Below are positions 9,591-18,437 of a stretch of 64,000 nucleotides of DNA, piece by piece. The notes under the pieces were generated by a model, which was given only the letters and a program-made list of their open reading frames with translations, was not told the origin of the DNA and searched no databases. Source of the stretch: Rhizorhapis suberifaciens (GTDB lineage: Bacteria > Pseudomonadota > Alphaproteobacteria > Sphingomonadales > Sphingomonadaceae); the NCBI RefSeq assembly GCF_014200045.1, contig NZ_JACHOV010000001.1:62001-126000 (forward strand), read 5' to 3'. The position numbers were made by a program, and so were the translations under genes. Position 1 is the first letter of the stretch. The number at the start of each line of letters is the position of its first letter.

Positions 9591-9782
9591 TCAGAGCGGA
9601 AGCTGGTTCAACTTTCCCAGCAAATCGCCCAATTCGGGCGGCAGGTTATTTTCTGGCTGATGATAGGCGCTACGAAGCGCCCGGCCCACACCCTCATGGG
9701 GGACCGGACGGGAAACTGTCTGGTAACGCGTGTTTCCCTCTTCCTGCTGCCGCACTGATAAACTTTCGTTCCGTCTTGACAT
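9591..9782 (-). CDS. Second NepR-like anti-sigma factor
   Basis: A 63-residue protein with the NepR core: VGRALRSAYHQ followed by NNLPPELGDLLGKLNQLP. It aligns in layout with the nepR product of this window (VGSALRSVYQQ ... IPSEMIDLLKKL) but is clearly a different gene, convergent with ecfG and divergent from glnE. A paralogue suggests a second brake on EcfG or a NepR specific to another ECF factor or PhyR-like protein. A weak EcfG-like promoter (GAAAC-N16-CGTT, 9815-9791, minus) lies so close to the ATG that it would give an almost leaderless message, so the start may be further in. Confidence 0.78.
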   Translation of the reverse strand: MSRRNESLSVRQQEEGNTRYQTVSRPVPHEGVGRALRSAYHQPENNLPPELGDLLGKLNQLPL

Positions 9783-9867
9783 GGCTTACAAACGAAGACG
9801 TCCCAGAAAGGTTTCTGATTATTTTTTTGGGACCAAGCGAGCTACATTTGCGACCGGCGCTTTTGCC

Positions 9868-12588
9868 ATGCGACTCCACGACTCGACGAAATTTCCCATT
9901 ATGTTGAATTTTTCCGATGCTTTAAACCGAGCGCGGCGGCACAGCGGGTTTTTATCGCGGCTTGCCGACCAGCATGAGGCAATCAGCGATCTTTTGAATG
10001 TCGGGAAGCTCGACGAGGCTTTTCGAAAAGCGGAGCAGTCAGGGCAGGACGCGTCCGGTACGGCGCAAATGTTGCGCAGGCGCCGCAATGCACTGGCGTT
10101 GGTAACCGCGATCGCTGATCTGGCGGGCGCGTGGGACCTCGAACGCGTGATGCACGTGCTCTCCGACTTTGCCGACGAGGCGTTGGAAGCAGCAATTCAT
10201 ACCGCCTTTGCCGAGCGGCTGCCTGGCGAAGAGCCGCGCGGCTTTGCTGTTATTGCACTGGGAAAGCATGGCAGTCGGGAACTCAATTACAGTTCTGACA
10301 TAGACCCGATCCTCGTTTACGATCCCAATACCATGCCTCGGCGGGAGCGCGAGGAACCGATCGAGGCGGCCCAGCGGATTGGACGGCGGGTGGTTGAATT
10401 ACTCAGCGCGCGCGATGGTGACGGCTATGTTTTTCGCGTGGACCTTCGGCTGAGGCCGTCTCCTGAAGCCACGCCCATCGTTCTTCCTGTAGACGCCGCA
10501 ATTTCCTATTATGAAACAATGGCTTTGGGATGGGAGCAGGCTGCATTCATCCGGTCTCGCGCTGCGGCGGGAGACAAAACACTGGGAACTTATTTTCTGC
10601 AGGCAATCCGTCCTTTCATCTGGCGGCGCTCACTTGATTTTGGGGCCATAGACCAGATTACCGATGTGTCGCGCCGCATTCGCGATCATTATGCTCAGGG
10701 GCAAGTTTTTGGGCCTGGCTTCGATCTGAAGCGTGGGCGGGGCGGTATCCGAGAAGTGGAATTTTTTGCCCAAGCGCATCAGCTCATCCATGGCGGACGC
10801 CATTCCGAATTGCGCGCGCCGGCAACAGGTGAGGCTTTGGCCGCGTTACGCGGCGGAGGCATTATAGAGTCTGATGTCGCCGCGGATCTCGACGCCGCTT
10901 ATGTGCTGTATCGCACCATCGAGCACCGGCTGCAGATGGTAGAGGACCGGCAGACCCATAGTCTGCCTAAAAGTGCCGAGGAGCTTCAACGCGTGGCGGG
11001 CCTGCATGGCCTGGAACGGCCGGAAGAGCTGTTCGACCTGCTGCGGCCGCACGTCGAACGAACCGGGCGTATATTCGACGGGCTGATCGGGTCGGACGCG
11101 GGGGACGGCTTGTCCATGAATGAGACCCGGCTTACCGAGCAATTGGCAGGGCTTGGTTTTGCCGATCCGAAGACACCGGCGGCCCGCATTATCAGTTGGC
11201 GTAGTGGAACGCTCCGGGCTTTGCGAAGCAAGGCGGCCTTGTCGGCTCTGGAAGCCGTGCTTCCCGACCTCATGGCGGCGATAGCGAAAGCGCCCGATCC
11301 GCCGGGATCGCTCAATCGGTTGGATCATATGATTGCGCGTCTGCCAAGCGCGATAAACTTCTTCAAGCTGTTGGAAGCGCGGCCTGCACTGGCCGCCATG
11401 CTGGGCAACATCCTAAGCCATGCTCCGGTTCTTGCAGAAGCCCTGGCGCGGCGCACGGAATTGCTGGACGGCTTGATCGACGCCACGGCCTTCGACCCAC
11501 AGTCGCCAGTGGACGAACTGGTCAGGTTGTTTTCGGCACTGGAACCCGGCGAGGATTATCAAGTGCTGCTTGATCGGGTGCGGCAGAAGGTGGGAGACCG
11601 TCGTTTTGCACTGGGCGTACAGATCATCGAGGGTGCGCGCGATCCTTTGGAAGTTGCTGCCGACTATTCGAAAATTGCGGAGGCGGCGCTCCTCACCCTC
11701 GCGGAAGCAACCGTCGGCGAGTTCGAGGCTCAGCATGGCAAGGTTCCTGGAAGCGAACTGGCGATATTGGCGCTCGGACGGTTAGGCGGTGGTGCGCTTA
11801 CCCATGCGTCCGATCTCGACTTGATTTATCTTTTCAGCGGCGATTTCCGCGCTGAGTCCGATGGACGCAGGCCGTTGGGCGCGACGCAATATTATAATCG
11901 CCTGGTTCAGCGGATCAGCAATGCCTTGTCTGTGCAAACCGCCTCCGGGCCGCTTTACGAGGTGGATACCCGTCTGCGGCCTTCGGGCGCGCAGGGCCTG
12001 CTGGCCGTCTCCTTCGACAGCTTTGAGCGGTATCAAAAAGAATCCGCCTGGACCTGGGAGCATCTGGCGCTGACACGAGCGCGGCCGGTTTTCGGATCGG
12101 CGTCGGCACGGACAGCCCTTCAGACCATCATAGATGATGTGCTCCATATGAAGCGAGACCTGTCACGTTTCGTGCGGGACGCCATCAAGATGCGAACCGA
12201 TATTGCGCGCCATAAGCCGCCATCCGGCCCCCTTGATGCAAAGCTCGTTGCCGGTGGGCTCATCGATCTGGAATTTCTAGTCCATGTCACTCAGTTTCGT
12301 AACGATAGTGGCTTTTCTCCGTGTCTGAACGAGGCGTTGCAGATGTTGGTAGGTGAAGGACATTTACCGGCGGAGCTGATCAGTGCTCATGACCTGCTCA
12401 CGCGCTTTTTGGTCGTGTCGCGCCTGGCTATATCGGGAGCGCTGGAACCAGACGGGGCCTCGAAGATGCTGGTGGCCCGCGCGTGCGGCTGTAAAAGCTG
12501 GGACGATTGGCTTGAAAGCTATGCTCGTGCCCGGCAATGCGTGCAAAGCCAATGGAAGGCCATAGTTTTGCAGCATGGAGACATTTGA
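9868..12588 (+). CDS. glnE: Bifunctional glutamine synthetase adenylyltransferase/deadenylyltransferase
   Basis: GlnE adenylylates and deadenylylates glutamine synthetase according to nitrogen status, guided by PII proteins. From ATG 9868 it has 906 residues, near the usual 930-980. Both nucleotidyltransferase sites are seen: GSRELNYSSDID in the N-terminal half and GGGALTHASDLDLIYLF in the C-terminal half, each with the GS/GG-x-DxD pattern. ATG 9901 is an alternative. The long open frame upstream to 9730 overlaps nepR-like sequence on the other strand and is unlikely to be translated. Its end overlaps or abuts the peroxiredoxin gene. Confidence 0.95.
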   Translation: MRLHDSTKFPIMLNFSDALNRARRHSGFLSRLADQHEAISDLLNVGKLDEAFRKAEQSGQDASGTAQMLRRRRNALALVTAIADLAGAWDLERVMHVLSDFADEALEAAIHTAFAERLPGEEPRGFAVIALGKHGSRELNYSSDIDPILVYDPNTMPRREREEPIEAAQRIGRRVVELLSARDGDGYVFRVDLRLRPSPEATPIVLPVDAAISYYETMALGWEQAAFIRSRAAAGDKTLGTYFLQAIRPFIWRRSLDFGAIDQITDVSRRIRDHYAQGQVFGPGFDLKRGRGGIREVEFFAQAHQLIHGGRHSELRAPATGEALAALRGGGIIESDVAADLDAAYVLYRTIEHRLQMVEDRQTHSLPKSAEELQRVAGLHGLERPEELFDLLRPHVERTGRIFDGLIGSDAGDGLSMNETRLTEQLAGLGFADPKTPAARIISWRSGTLRALRSKAALSALEAVLPDLMAAIAKAPDPPGSLNRLDHMIARLPSAINFFKLLEARPALAAMLGNILSHAPVLAEALARRTELLDGLIDATAFDPQSPVDELVRLFSALEPGEDYQVLLDRVRQKVGDRRFALGVQIIEGARDPLEVAADYSKIAEAALLTLAEATVGEFEAQHGKVPGSELAILALGRLGGGALTHASDLDLIYLFSGDFRAESDGRRPLGATQYYNRLVQRISNALSVQTASGPLYEVDTRLRPSGAQGLLAVSFDSFERYQKESAWTWEHLALTRARPVFGSASARTALQTIIDDVLHMKRDLSRFVRDAIKMRTDIARHKPPSGPLDAKLVAGGLIDLEFLVHVTQFRNDSGFSPCLNEALQMLVGEGHLPAELISAHDLLTRFLVVSRLAISGALEPDGASKMLVARACGCKSWDDWLESYARARQCVQSQWKAIVLQHGDI

Positions 12589-12589
12589 G

Positions 12590-13054
12590 ATGATCAATGA
12601 GGGGGAATCGGTTCCGGACACCGCGCTGGATGATTTGAATGGCGAAAGCTTCACGCTGCGGCGCTACCTTGGAAAACCGCTGGTTCTCTATTTCTACCCG
12701 AAGGCGGACACGCCGGGATGCACCAATGAAGCGAAGGATTTCTCCAGCCTGGCGGCAGAATTCGAAAGGGCTGGAGCAGCGGTTCTGGGTGTGTCCAAGG
12801 ACAGTGTGAAGAAACTTGGCCGTTTCGCCGAAAAGTACGATCTTAAGGTGGAATTGGCTTCGGATGGGACGGGAGATTTCTGCGAGGCTTTCGGCACTTG
12901 GATTGAAAAGAGCATGTACGGGCGAACCTACATGGGGATTGCGCGAGCGACCTTCCTGATCGACCGTGATGGGAAAGTGGTACGGGTCTGGCCTAAGGTG
13001 AAGGTTTCCGGCCATGCGCAGGAAGTATTGGAAGCGGTGAAGACGCTTGGTTGA
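12590..13054 (+). CDS. bcp: Bcp/PrxQ-type thioredoxin-dependent peroxiredoxin
   Basis: A 154-residue peroxiredoxin that reduces peroxides. The peroxidatic cysteine is in TPGCTNEA. The resolving cysteine that usually follows five residues later (PGCTxEAC) is replaced by Lys (EAKDF), so it is a 1-Cys type or uses another cysteine, for example that in GDFCEAFG. ATG 12590 has GGAG at 12577-12580; an alternative ATG at 12575 overlaps the end of glnE. It probably shares a transcript with glnE and the DUF455 gene. Confidence 0.92.
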   Translation: MINEGESVPDTALDDLNGESFTLRRYLGKPLVLYFYPKADTPGCTNEAKDFSSLAAEFERAGAAVLGVSKDSVKKLGRFAEKYDLKVELASDGTGDFCEAFGTWIEKSMYGRTYMGIARATFLIDRDGKVVRVWPKVKVSGHAQEVLEAVKTLG

Positions 13055-13853
13055 GGCTCACCGCCGAACGGTAGGCGAAGCTGCAAGCGCCGTGTTGCTG
13101 ACTGCTGACCCGTCCGCCAAGGTTATGGCGGCGAGGGCAGCCGCCAGGAATTGGCGGCTGGGCCGGTTGCAGCATGTCTTTGGCGTGTCGTTGCCGGAGC
13201 GGCCCGCAAGGCCGGATCAGCCGGAATTACTGCCTCCAACGCGGATGCCGAAGCGGGGCAGGGGCGGATCGGAACGGGCTCGCATAGCTATGCTACATGC
13301 CTTGGCCCATATCGAATTCGTCGCCATCGATCTGGCGTTCGACCTTGTGGCGCGGTTTGGTGCGGAATTTCCTCCGGAATTTACCAGTGACTGGATGAGG
13401 GTGGGTGCCGACGAAGCAATGCACTTCGCCCTGCTGGACCGGCGGCTTCGTCAATATGGCAGCTTCTATGGGGCGCTGCCCGCGCATGATGGGCTATGGG
13501 AGGCGGCGCAAGAGACGGCCCACGACGTTGCAGCACGACTAGCCATAGTTCCGATGGTCTTGGAAGCGAGAGCCCTGGATATCACGCCGCAGACAGCCGA
13601 ACGGTTCGAGCACATGGGCGACCGTCGTACCGCAACAATGCTTCGGCGAATCTACGCAGACGAAATTCGGCACGTCGCAACAGGGACGAAATGGTTCAAC
13701 GAGACGGCGAGACGAGGGGGTTTATCGGCTGCTAATTATTACCAAATCCTTGTAATCCGCCACTTTCGGGGCTCTCTAAAGCCTCCGTTCAACGACTCAG
13801 CGCGTCGGCAAGCCGGTTTAACGCGGGAATATTACACGGCGCTTGCAGGATAG
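13047..13853 (+). CDS. DUF455 ferritin-like protein
   Basis: A 268-residue protein of the DUF455 (COG2833) family. Ferritin-like metal ligands are visible: HALAHIEFVAIDLA with the core HIEFVA, DEAMHFALL and ADEIRHVATG, that is the E..H repeats of a four-helix di-iron fold. The function of the family is not established; some members lie near redox or tRNA modification genes. The start is a TTG at 13047 that overlaps the bcp stop, because no ATG is available upstream of the conserved region; this start is the least certain part of the call. Confidence 0.85.
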   Translation: MVEAHRRTVGEAASAVLLTADPSAKVMAARAAARNWRLGRLQHVFGVSLPERPARPDQPELLPPTRMPKRGRGGSERARIAMLHALAHIEFVAIDLAFDLVARFGAEFPPEFTSDWMRVGADEAMHFALLDRRLRQYGSFYGALPAHDGLWEAAQETAHDVAARLAIVPMVLEARALDITPQTAERFEHMGDRRTATMLRRIYADEIRHVATGTKWFNETARRGGLSAANYYQILVIRHFRGSLKPPFNDSARRQAGLTREYYTALAG

Positions 13854-13941
13854 GACCACTGCATGCACACAGGATGCACGGGGCCGGGAGGGCTTGGTTG
13901 GGGAAACCAGGGCCACTCAGCTAAAAAATTGGTCGCAAAAA

Positions 13942-13954
13942 GGGGCAACGCCCC
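13942..13954 (-). terminator. Short GC hairpin with T-run on the minus strand
   Basis: GGGGC-AAC-GCCCC at 13942-13954 is preceded on the plus strand by AAAAA, so on the minus strand the hairpin is followed by TTTTT, like an intrinsic terminator. No minus-strand gene ends here, so it may be chance, may end antisense transcription, or may matter in the leader of the downstream M23 gene. Confidence 0.3.
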
Positions 13955-13974
13955 GCGCATAAGTCGGGGTCTGC

Positions 13975-14694
13975 ATGTCCTTTTTCAAAGCGAACAACGA
14001 TGTCGGCGGAAGCTTGTTCCGTACGCTTTGGGACAATAACGCCTTCTCTGCTTTGAAAATTCTCTTTATTGGTGCCGCCATGTGCGCTGCCGCTCCGGCA
14101 ATGGCTGACGTTGCGATGGACAGCCATGAGGATGATGCCTCCGATATCAGGAGCGGCCTTGGCACGGCTGATGCCGATTTTCGTGCAATTTTCGCTTCCT
14201 GGAAAAAGATGGACGGCGGCCTGCAGGCAACGGTTTCTATTCCTTCGTCGCGCCCAGTGGACAATCTGACCCTGACCAGCAGCTTCGGTGTCCGCGAAGA
14301 TCCGTTCAACGGTCATCGGCGCGCTCACAAGGGCATTGATATTCCCGGTCCGGTCGGCACCCCGATCTATGCCACTGCCGATGGGATCGTCGGCCGCTCT
14401 CAGTGGGTTAGCGGTTATGGCAATCTGGTCGAACTGAACCACGGCAATGGCATTGAAACCCGCTATGGCCATATGTCGAAGCTGATCGTGCAGCCGAACC
14501 AGCGCGTGCGCCGTGGCCAGGTTATAGGCCTCATGGGTTCGACCGGTCGTTCCACCGGCAGCCACCTTCATTATGAAGTGCGCATAGACGGCGATGCCGT
14601 CAATCCTTTGCCCTTCATCCAATCCAGCGATTATCTGTTGGCACTGAACGGCAAGCCGCCGGTCATTGCGATGGGTGGTCCCGAAAGGGAATAA
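13975..14694 (+). CDS. M23 family metallopeptidase (LytM domain)
   Basis: A 239-residue exported peptidase of the murein-hydrolase type. An N-terminal hydrophobic segment (LKILFIGAAMCAAAPAMA) serves as signal peptide or anchor. The M23 domain follows from about residue 105 with the zinc motif HRRAHKGIDIP (H-x3-D) and GSHLHYEVR (HxH). It probably cuts peptide bridges of peptidoglycan, or acts as a regulator if the active site is not used. It stands alone, between the DUF455 gene and an Fe-S carrier gene. Confidence 0.9.
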   Translation: MSFFKANNDVGGSLFRTLWDNNAFSALKILFIGAAMCAAAPAMADVAMDSHEDDASDIRSGLGTADADFRAIFASWKKMDGGLQATVSIPSSRPVDNLTLTSSFGVREDPFNGHRRAHKGIDIPGPVGTPIYATADGIVGRSQWVSGYGNLVELNHGNGIETRYGHMSKLIVQPNQRVRRGQVIGLMGSTGRSTGSHLHYEVRIDGDAVNPLPFIQSSDYLLALNGKPPVIAMGGPERE

Positions 14695-14769
14695 GTGACC
14701 GCAGCTTTGCGATAGTACAACCGGCGCCATTGGCTTGCCGGTTTGGTTTTGAATCCCTATCTTCCCCAC

Positions 14770-15096
14770 ATGTCCGATATGATCCTTACGCCCTCCGCAG
14801 CCGCGCGTGTGGCCGCCATTGCGACCCGCCAGGGTAAACCTGCGATCCTGCGCCTAGCGGTGGAAGGAGGCGGTTGTTCTGGCTTCCAATACCGATTCGG
14901 GCTTGTCGAAGAGGTGGATAGCGATGATCTGACGGTGGAGCAGGATGGCGTCAGACTGGTGGTTGACGCCGTAAGCCTGGACCTGGTGCGTGGTTCAGCG
15001 GTCGATTATGTTGAGGATCTGGGCGGCTCAGCCTTCAAGGTTACCAATCCCAATGCAGCGTCCGGCTGCGGTTGCGGATCCAGTTTTTCGGTTTAG
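14770..15096 (+). CDS. erpA: A-type iron-sulfur cluster carrier (ErpA/HesB family)
   Basis: A 108-residue protein starting MSDMILTPSAAARV, with the three conserved cysteines of A-type carriers in GGGCSGFQY and GCGCGSSF. It accepts Fe-S clusters from a scaffold and delivers them to target enzymes. ATG 14770 is used because the family begins here; a longer frame from 14743 adds nine residues without support. The name ErpA rather than IscA or SufA is a family-level guess. Confidence 0.88.
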   Translation: MSDMILTPSAAARVAAIATRQGKPAILRLAVEGGGCSGFQYRFGLVEEVDSDDLTVEQDGVRLVVDAVSLDLVRGSAVDYVEDLGGSAFKVTNPNAASGCGCGSSFSV

Positions 15097-15153
15097 AAGC
15101 ACCGCCTGAAACTATTTCGGTTTTGCCGGAATATTGCTTTTGGGAAAGCTTTC

Positions 15154-15924
15154 ATGCGGATCGCCACTTTCAATATCAACGGCATCAAGGCGCGCCTGCC
15201 GCGTCTTTTGGAATGGATAGCCGAAACCCGGCCGGATGTAGCGTGTCTTCAGGAAATCAAGACGGCGGACGAAGGGTTTCCGGAAAAGGAAATTCGCGAT
15301 GCCGGCTATGGGTGTATCTGGCATGGGCAAAAGGGATTTAACGGCGTTGCCATTCTGGCGCGCGGCATAGATCCGATCGAAGTTACACGCGGCCTCGCGG
15401 GCGAGCCGGAGGACGAGCATAGCCGCTATATCGAGGCGGACGTAAACGGCGTTCGGGTCGCCAGCATTTACCTGCCCAACGGCAATCCTCAACCGGGTCC
15501 CAAGTTCGACTATAAGCTGCGCTGGATGGAGCGCCTGCGCCATCGCTCCGCGGAGATAATGGCGGAGGAAATCCCGGCGGTGCTGGCTGGAGACTATAAT
15601 GTCATTCCACACGATCAGGACGTTTTCTCCGTGCGGGCCATGGAGAACGACGCCCTTATGCAGCCGGAAAGCAGGGCCGCCTATCGGCGCATCCTTGGGG
15701 ATGGATGGACCGATGCGCTGGCGACGCGGTATCCTTCAGGCGGGGTGTGGACCTTTTGGGATTATCAGGCAGGCTGCTGGCAGCGGGATGCCGGTTTTCG
15801 CATCGACCATTTCCTGTTGAGTCCCATTGCGGCGGACCGGCTGATCGACGCGCAAGTGGATAAGGAATATCGAGGCCGGGAAAAAGCCAGCGATCATGCG
15901 CCGGTCTGGGTGGAACTGCGCTAA
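15154..15924 (+). CDS. xthA: Exodeoxyribonuclease III
   Basis: A 256-residue AP endonuclease/3'-5' exonuclease of base excision repair. Motifs of the EEP nuclease fold are all present: FNINGIKAR, LQEIKT (metal-binding Glu), YLPNGNP, GDYNVIP (catalytic Asp and Asn) and SDHAPVW with the catalytic His at the end. It is convergent with the phosphoesterase gene, leaving only three bases between the stops. Confidence 0.95.
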   Translation: MRIATFNINGIKARLPRLLEWIAETRPDVACLQEIKTADEGFPEKEIRDAGYGCIWHGQKGFNGVAILARGIDPIEVTRGLAGEPEDEHSRYIEADVNGVRVASIYLPNGNPQPGPKFDYKLRWMERLRHRSAEIMAEEIPAVLAGDYNVIPHDQDVFSVRAMENDALMQPESRAAYRRILGDGWTDALATRYPSGGVWTFWDYQAGCWQRDAGFRIDHFLLSPIAADRLIDAQVDKEYRGREKASDHAPVWVELR

Positions 15925-15927
15925 TGA

Positions 15928-16713
15928 TTATCGATCTGCTGTCGATAAATACCAGCGCTCCGTTCCCTCAAGCCCAATCGCCGTCAGCCGACCGCTATGG
16001 TACGCGCCTGTGTCGATACCGATCCGATTGGGGTGCTCATCTACCTCCAGCATGATCGTGTGGCCATGGACAACGATCTTGTCATGGGGCTGGCGGTAGA
16101 ACAGGAATTCATCCCGGATCCACCGCAAGTCGGCTGGATCTTGTTCCGATAAGGCCACGCCCGGCTTTATGCCCGCGTGGACGAACACGTAATCGCCTGC
16201 CTCGATCAGATCTTCAAAACTGTCCAGAAAATCGATATGGACTCTGGGAACATTGTTCAACATCCAGTCGGTGAGCTGCTCAGCCTCCATGCTTTCATAG
16301 TCATCGGCGCCAAGGCCATAGCTAAGCATTGTTTCCCGCCCACCGAAACGGGTGAGAAAACGAGTCGACTGGACGTCCCCGCGAGCCGCGCGAATGAAAA
16401 CTTCCTCATGGTTTCCCTTTAGGAAGCGCACGGTGCCTTCGTCGCTCTGAATTCCGAGCTCCGCCAATTCCATGGCGCGCTGAACCACACCGGCCGAAGC
16501 AGGGCCTCTATCGACCAGGTCTCCAAGGAAGATCAGCCGGGCTTCGCCGTCCCCCCTTGCGCTGCTGTCGCTAAGGATGCGGTCGAGGAGCTGGTCCAGA
16601 AGATCCAACCGCCCGTGAATGTCGCCAATCGCGTAATATCGTCGGCCATCCTCCACCGAAGGAAGAGCCGGTGCTTCAGCGATTTTTTTCCTGCGTGAGA
16701 AAATCCCCAACAT
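15928..16713 (-). CDS. PPP-family metallophosphoesterase (serine/threonine phosphatase-like)
   Basis: A 261-residue phosphatase. The PPP metal-binding motifs are in order: GDIHG, GDLVDRG, GNHE and HGHT. Bacterial relatives include PrpA/PphA, which act on phosphoproteins, but small-molecule substrates are also possible. It is read leftward, ahead of a dcd-cdd group with which it may share a transcript (15 bases between it and dcd). Confidence 0.88.
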   Translation of the reverse strand: MLGIFSRRKKIAEAPALPSVEDGRRYYAIGDIHGRLDLLDQLLDRILSDSSARGDGEARLIFLGDLVDRGPASAGVVQRAMELAELGIQSDEGTVRFLKGNHEEVFIRAARGDVQSTRFLTRFGGRETMLSYGLGADDYESMEAEQLTDWMLNNVPRVHIDFLDSFEDLIEAGDYVFVHAGIKPGVALSEQDPADLRWIRDEFLFYRQPHDKIVVHGHTIMLEVDEHPNRIGIDTGAYHSGRLTAIGLEGTERWYLSTADR

Positions 16714-16727
16714 GCCGGGCCACTATA

Positions 16728-17282
16728 TCACAGTCTGGGCAGCGTCACGCCCTGTTGTCCCATATATTTTCCGGCGCGGTCGGCATAGCTGACTTCACAC
16801 GGCTCATTGCCTTGCAGGAACAGAAACTGGCACGCGCCTTCATTGGCGTAGATCTTGGCGGGAAGCGGCGTGGTGTTGGAAAATTCGAGCGTCACATGTC
16901 CTTCCCAGCCTGGCTCAAGGGGCGTTACATTAACGATGATGCCGCAACGCGCATAGGTGCTCTTGCCAAGGCAGATGACCAGCACGTCGCGCGGAATGCG
17001 GAAATATTCCACCGTCCGGGCCAAGGCAAAACTATTGGGCGGAATGATGCAGCAATCGGTCTTGCGGTCGACAAAGCTGTTCGATGCGAAATCTTTGGGA
17101 TCCACCGTGGCGCTGTCCACATTGGTGAAGATCTTGAACTCATCGGATACGCGCGCGTCATAGCCATAGGAGGAAAGGCCGTAGCTGATGCAACCCTCAC
17201 GCTTCTGCGCCTCGACGAAGGGCTCGATCATGGCATTTTCCAGCGCCTGCGCGCGAATCCACTTATCGGACATTATCGACAT
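16728..17282 (-). CDS. dcd: dCTP deaminase
   Basis: Deaminates dCTP to dUTP in thymidylate supply. The 184-residue protein starts [10 protein letters not shown], as is usual in alphaproteobacteria, and has the nucleotide-binding [18 protein letters not shown] and the catalytic Glu in GHVTLEFSN. Its 5' end overlaps the cdd stop by ten bases, so the two pyrimidine deaminase genes are coupled. Confidence 0.96.
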   Translation of the reverse strand: MSIMSDKWIRAQALENAMIEPFVEAQKREGCISYGLSSYGYDARVSDEFKIFTNVDSATVDPKDFASNSFVDRKTDCCIIPPNSFALARTVEYFRIPRDVLVICLGKSTYARCGIIVNVTPLEPGWEGHVTLEFSNTTPLPAKIYANEGACQFLFLQGNEPCEVSYADRAGKYMGQQGVTLPRL

Positions 17283-17746
17283 TCAAGCATCTTTCGCTTC
17301 GTTTCCTTCAAGAATGGCCGGCCGAACGCATGAGGCAAGAGTTGGGCAAGGCTGTACCGTTCCACCCGATCACCCTCGGCTGATGTGCAATAGATGGAAA
17401 TCGCCCGTCCCGCCACCTGCTCGGCTTCACTGATGATTTGACGGCAGCGGCCGCAGGGTGTGACCACATTCTGGCCAGATATGACCCCCCGGTCGTCAAT
17501 GGGGCCGCCTGCCATGGCGATAGCTTCCACATCGGCCAAGCGTCCCTGAGCATTGACCGAGGCGAGGGCCACGGTTTCGGCGCACAGCGACAGTCCGTAG
17601 CTCGCATTTTCGAAATTGCTGCCAATGACAACTGTTCCGTCTGTTAGGCGGACCGCTGCCCCCACTGCAAAGCGGCTATAAGGACAGTGTGCATTTTCCA
17701 TGGCTTTGCGAGCCGCCGCGAGAAGTTCTTGTTGAGGATCCGTCAT
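17273..17746 (-). CDS. cdd: Cytidine deaminase
   Basis: Pyrimidine salvage enzyme that deaminates cytidine and deoxycytidine. In 157 residues it has the zinc site: LCAETVAL (Cys and catalytic Glu) and TPCGRCRQ (two Cys), as in the homotetrameric three-cysteine class. ATG 17746 (MTDPQQE) is chosen; an upstream ATG at 17764 would overlap the previous gene further. It overlaps the GH25-like gene by four bases and dcd by ten. Confidence 0.95.
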   Translation of the reverse strand: MTDPQQELLAAARKAMENAHCPYSRFAVGAAVRLTDGTVVIGSNFENASYGLSLCAETVALASVNAQGRLADVEAIAMAGGPIDDRGVISGQNVVTPCGRCRQIISEAEQVAGRAISIYCTSAEGDRVERYSLAQLLPHAFGRPFLKETKRKMLECR

Positions 17747-18435
17747 GGCCGCACCACGTCCCATTCGACTGCGCTTTCGATCCCCTCAATCCGTCTGATG
17801 TTGGACGCTGTCCATATGACCCAGGGGCGCTCCGCATAATCGGGGGGGAAGAAATTGCCTTCAAGCCACAAAGTGCGATTAATGCCTTCGCCGACCCGGT
17901 AAAGATCCTCAAATTCAGGGCTGACCCTGATGAGTGCGGGCTTGCCAAGATGCGCCTCGATGAGGTTCAGAAAGATGTTAAGTTCGCTAAGGACCGTCGC
18001 GCGACCGGGTCGGCGCAAGCAGCCGGGCATCAGATCCAGGCGCACCGCAGGTGGCAACATGGCATCGTCACGCGGCACGGTCGCAATGAACAGGGTCGCC
18101 TGATCGCCGGCGGACGCACACAGGCTGTAATCGTGCATTGCCCCATAGCGTAGCCGGGCGTCGCGCGCGCCCGTCAGATTATCCTCGAAAGCCGTGTCAC
18201 GGGTCGACGCACCCGCCGACGCCCGTAAATAGGCAAAGTCAGCGCCCTCGGCTCTTATCGTTCTCCATTCAGCAGAACCATTGGCGGCCGTGACGGCGAT
18301 CCCTTGCACTGGATAGCTATTGCGCGAGGGCGTCCACGCTTCGGCGTAGCGCACGGCCATCAAGGCCGCGGCGGCAAGCAATATCAGCCACAGGCCGAGG
18401 AACATCAGCCGCCGCTTCCATGTTCTTTGCGCCAT
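17743..18435 (-). CDS. GH25 lysozyme-like membrane protein lacking catalytic acids
   Basis: A 230-residue protein with an N-terminal membrane anchor (about residues 11-30) and a domain with the layout of glycoside hydrolase family 25: GIAVTAANGSAEWRTIRAEGADFAYLRASAG (here only its parts GIAVT and FAYLRASAG matter), then FEDNLTGARDARLRYGAMHDY. Active GH25 enzymes have GIDVS and ATEG; here Asp is Ala and Glu is Ala, so hydrolysis is unlikely. It may bind peptidoglycan or another glycan. It is coupled to cdd by a four-base overlap. ATG 18435 has GGGGTGA just upstream. Confidence 0.7.
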   Translation of the reverse strand: MAQRTWKRRLMFLGLWLILLAAAALMAVRYAEAWTPSRNSYPVQGIAVTAANGSAEWRTIRAEGADFAYLRASAGASTRDTAFEDNLTGARDARLRYGAMHDYSLCASAGDQATLFIATVPRDDAMLPPAVRLDLMPGCLRRPGRATVLSELNIFLNLIEAHLGKPALIRVSPEFEDLYRVGEGINRTLWLEGNFFPPDYAERPWVIWTASNIRRIEGIESAVEWDVVRP

Positions 18436-18437
18436 GC

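Noticed and set aside
13921-14769. 282-codon minus-strand frame over the M23 peptidase gene
   Set aside because: The M23 motifs on the plus strand are clear; the minus frame shows no family features.
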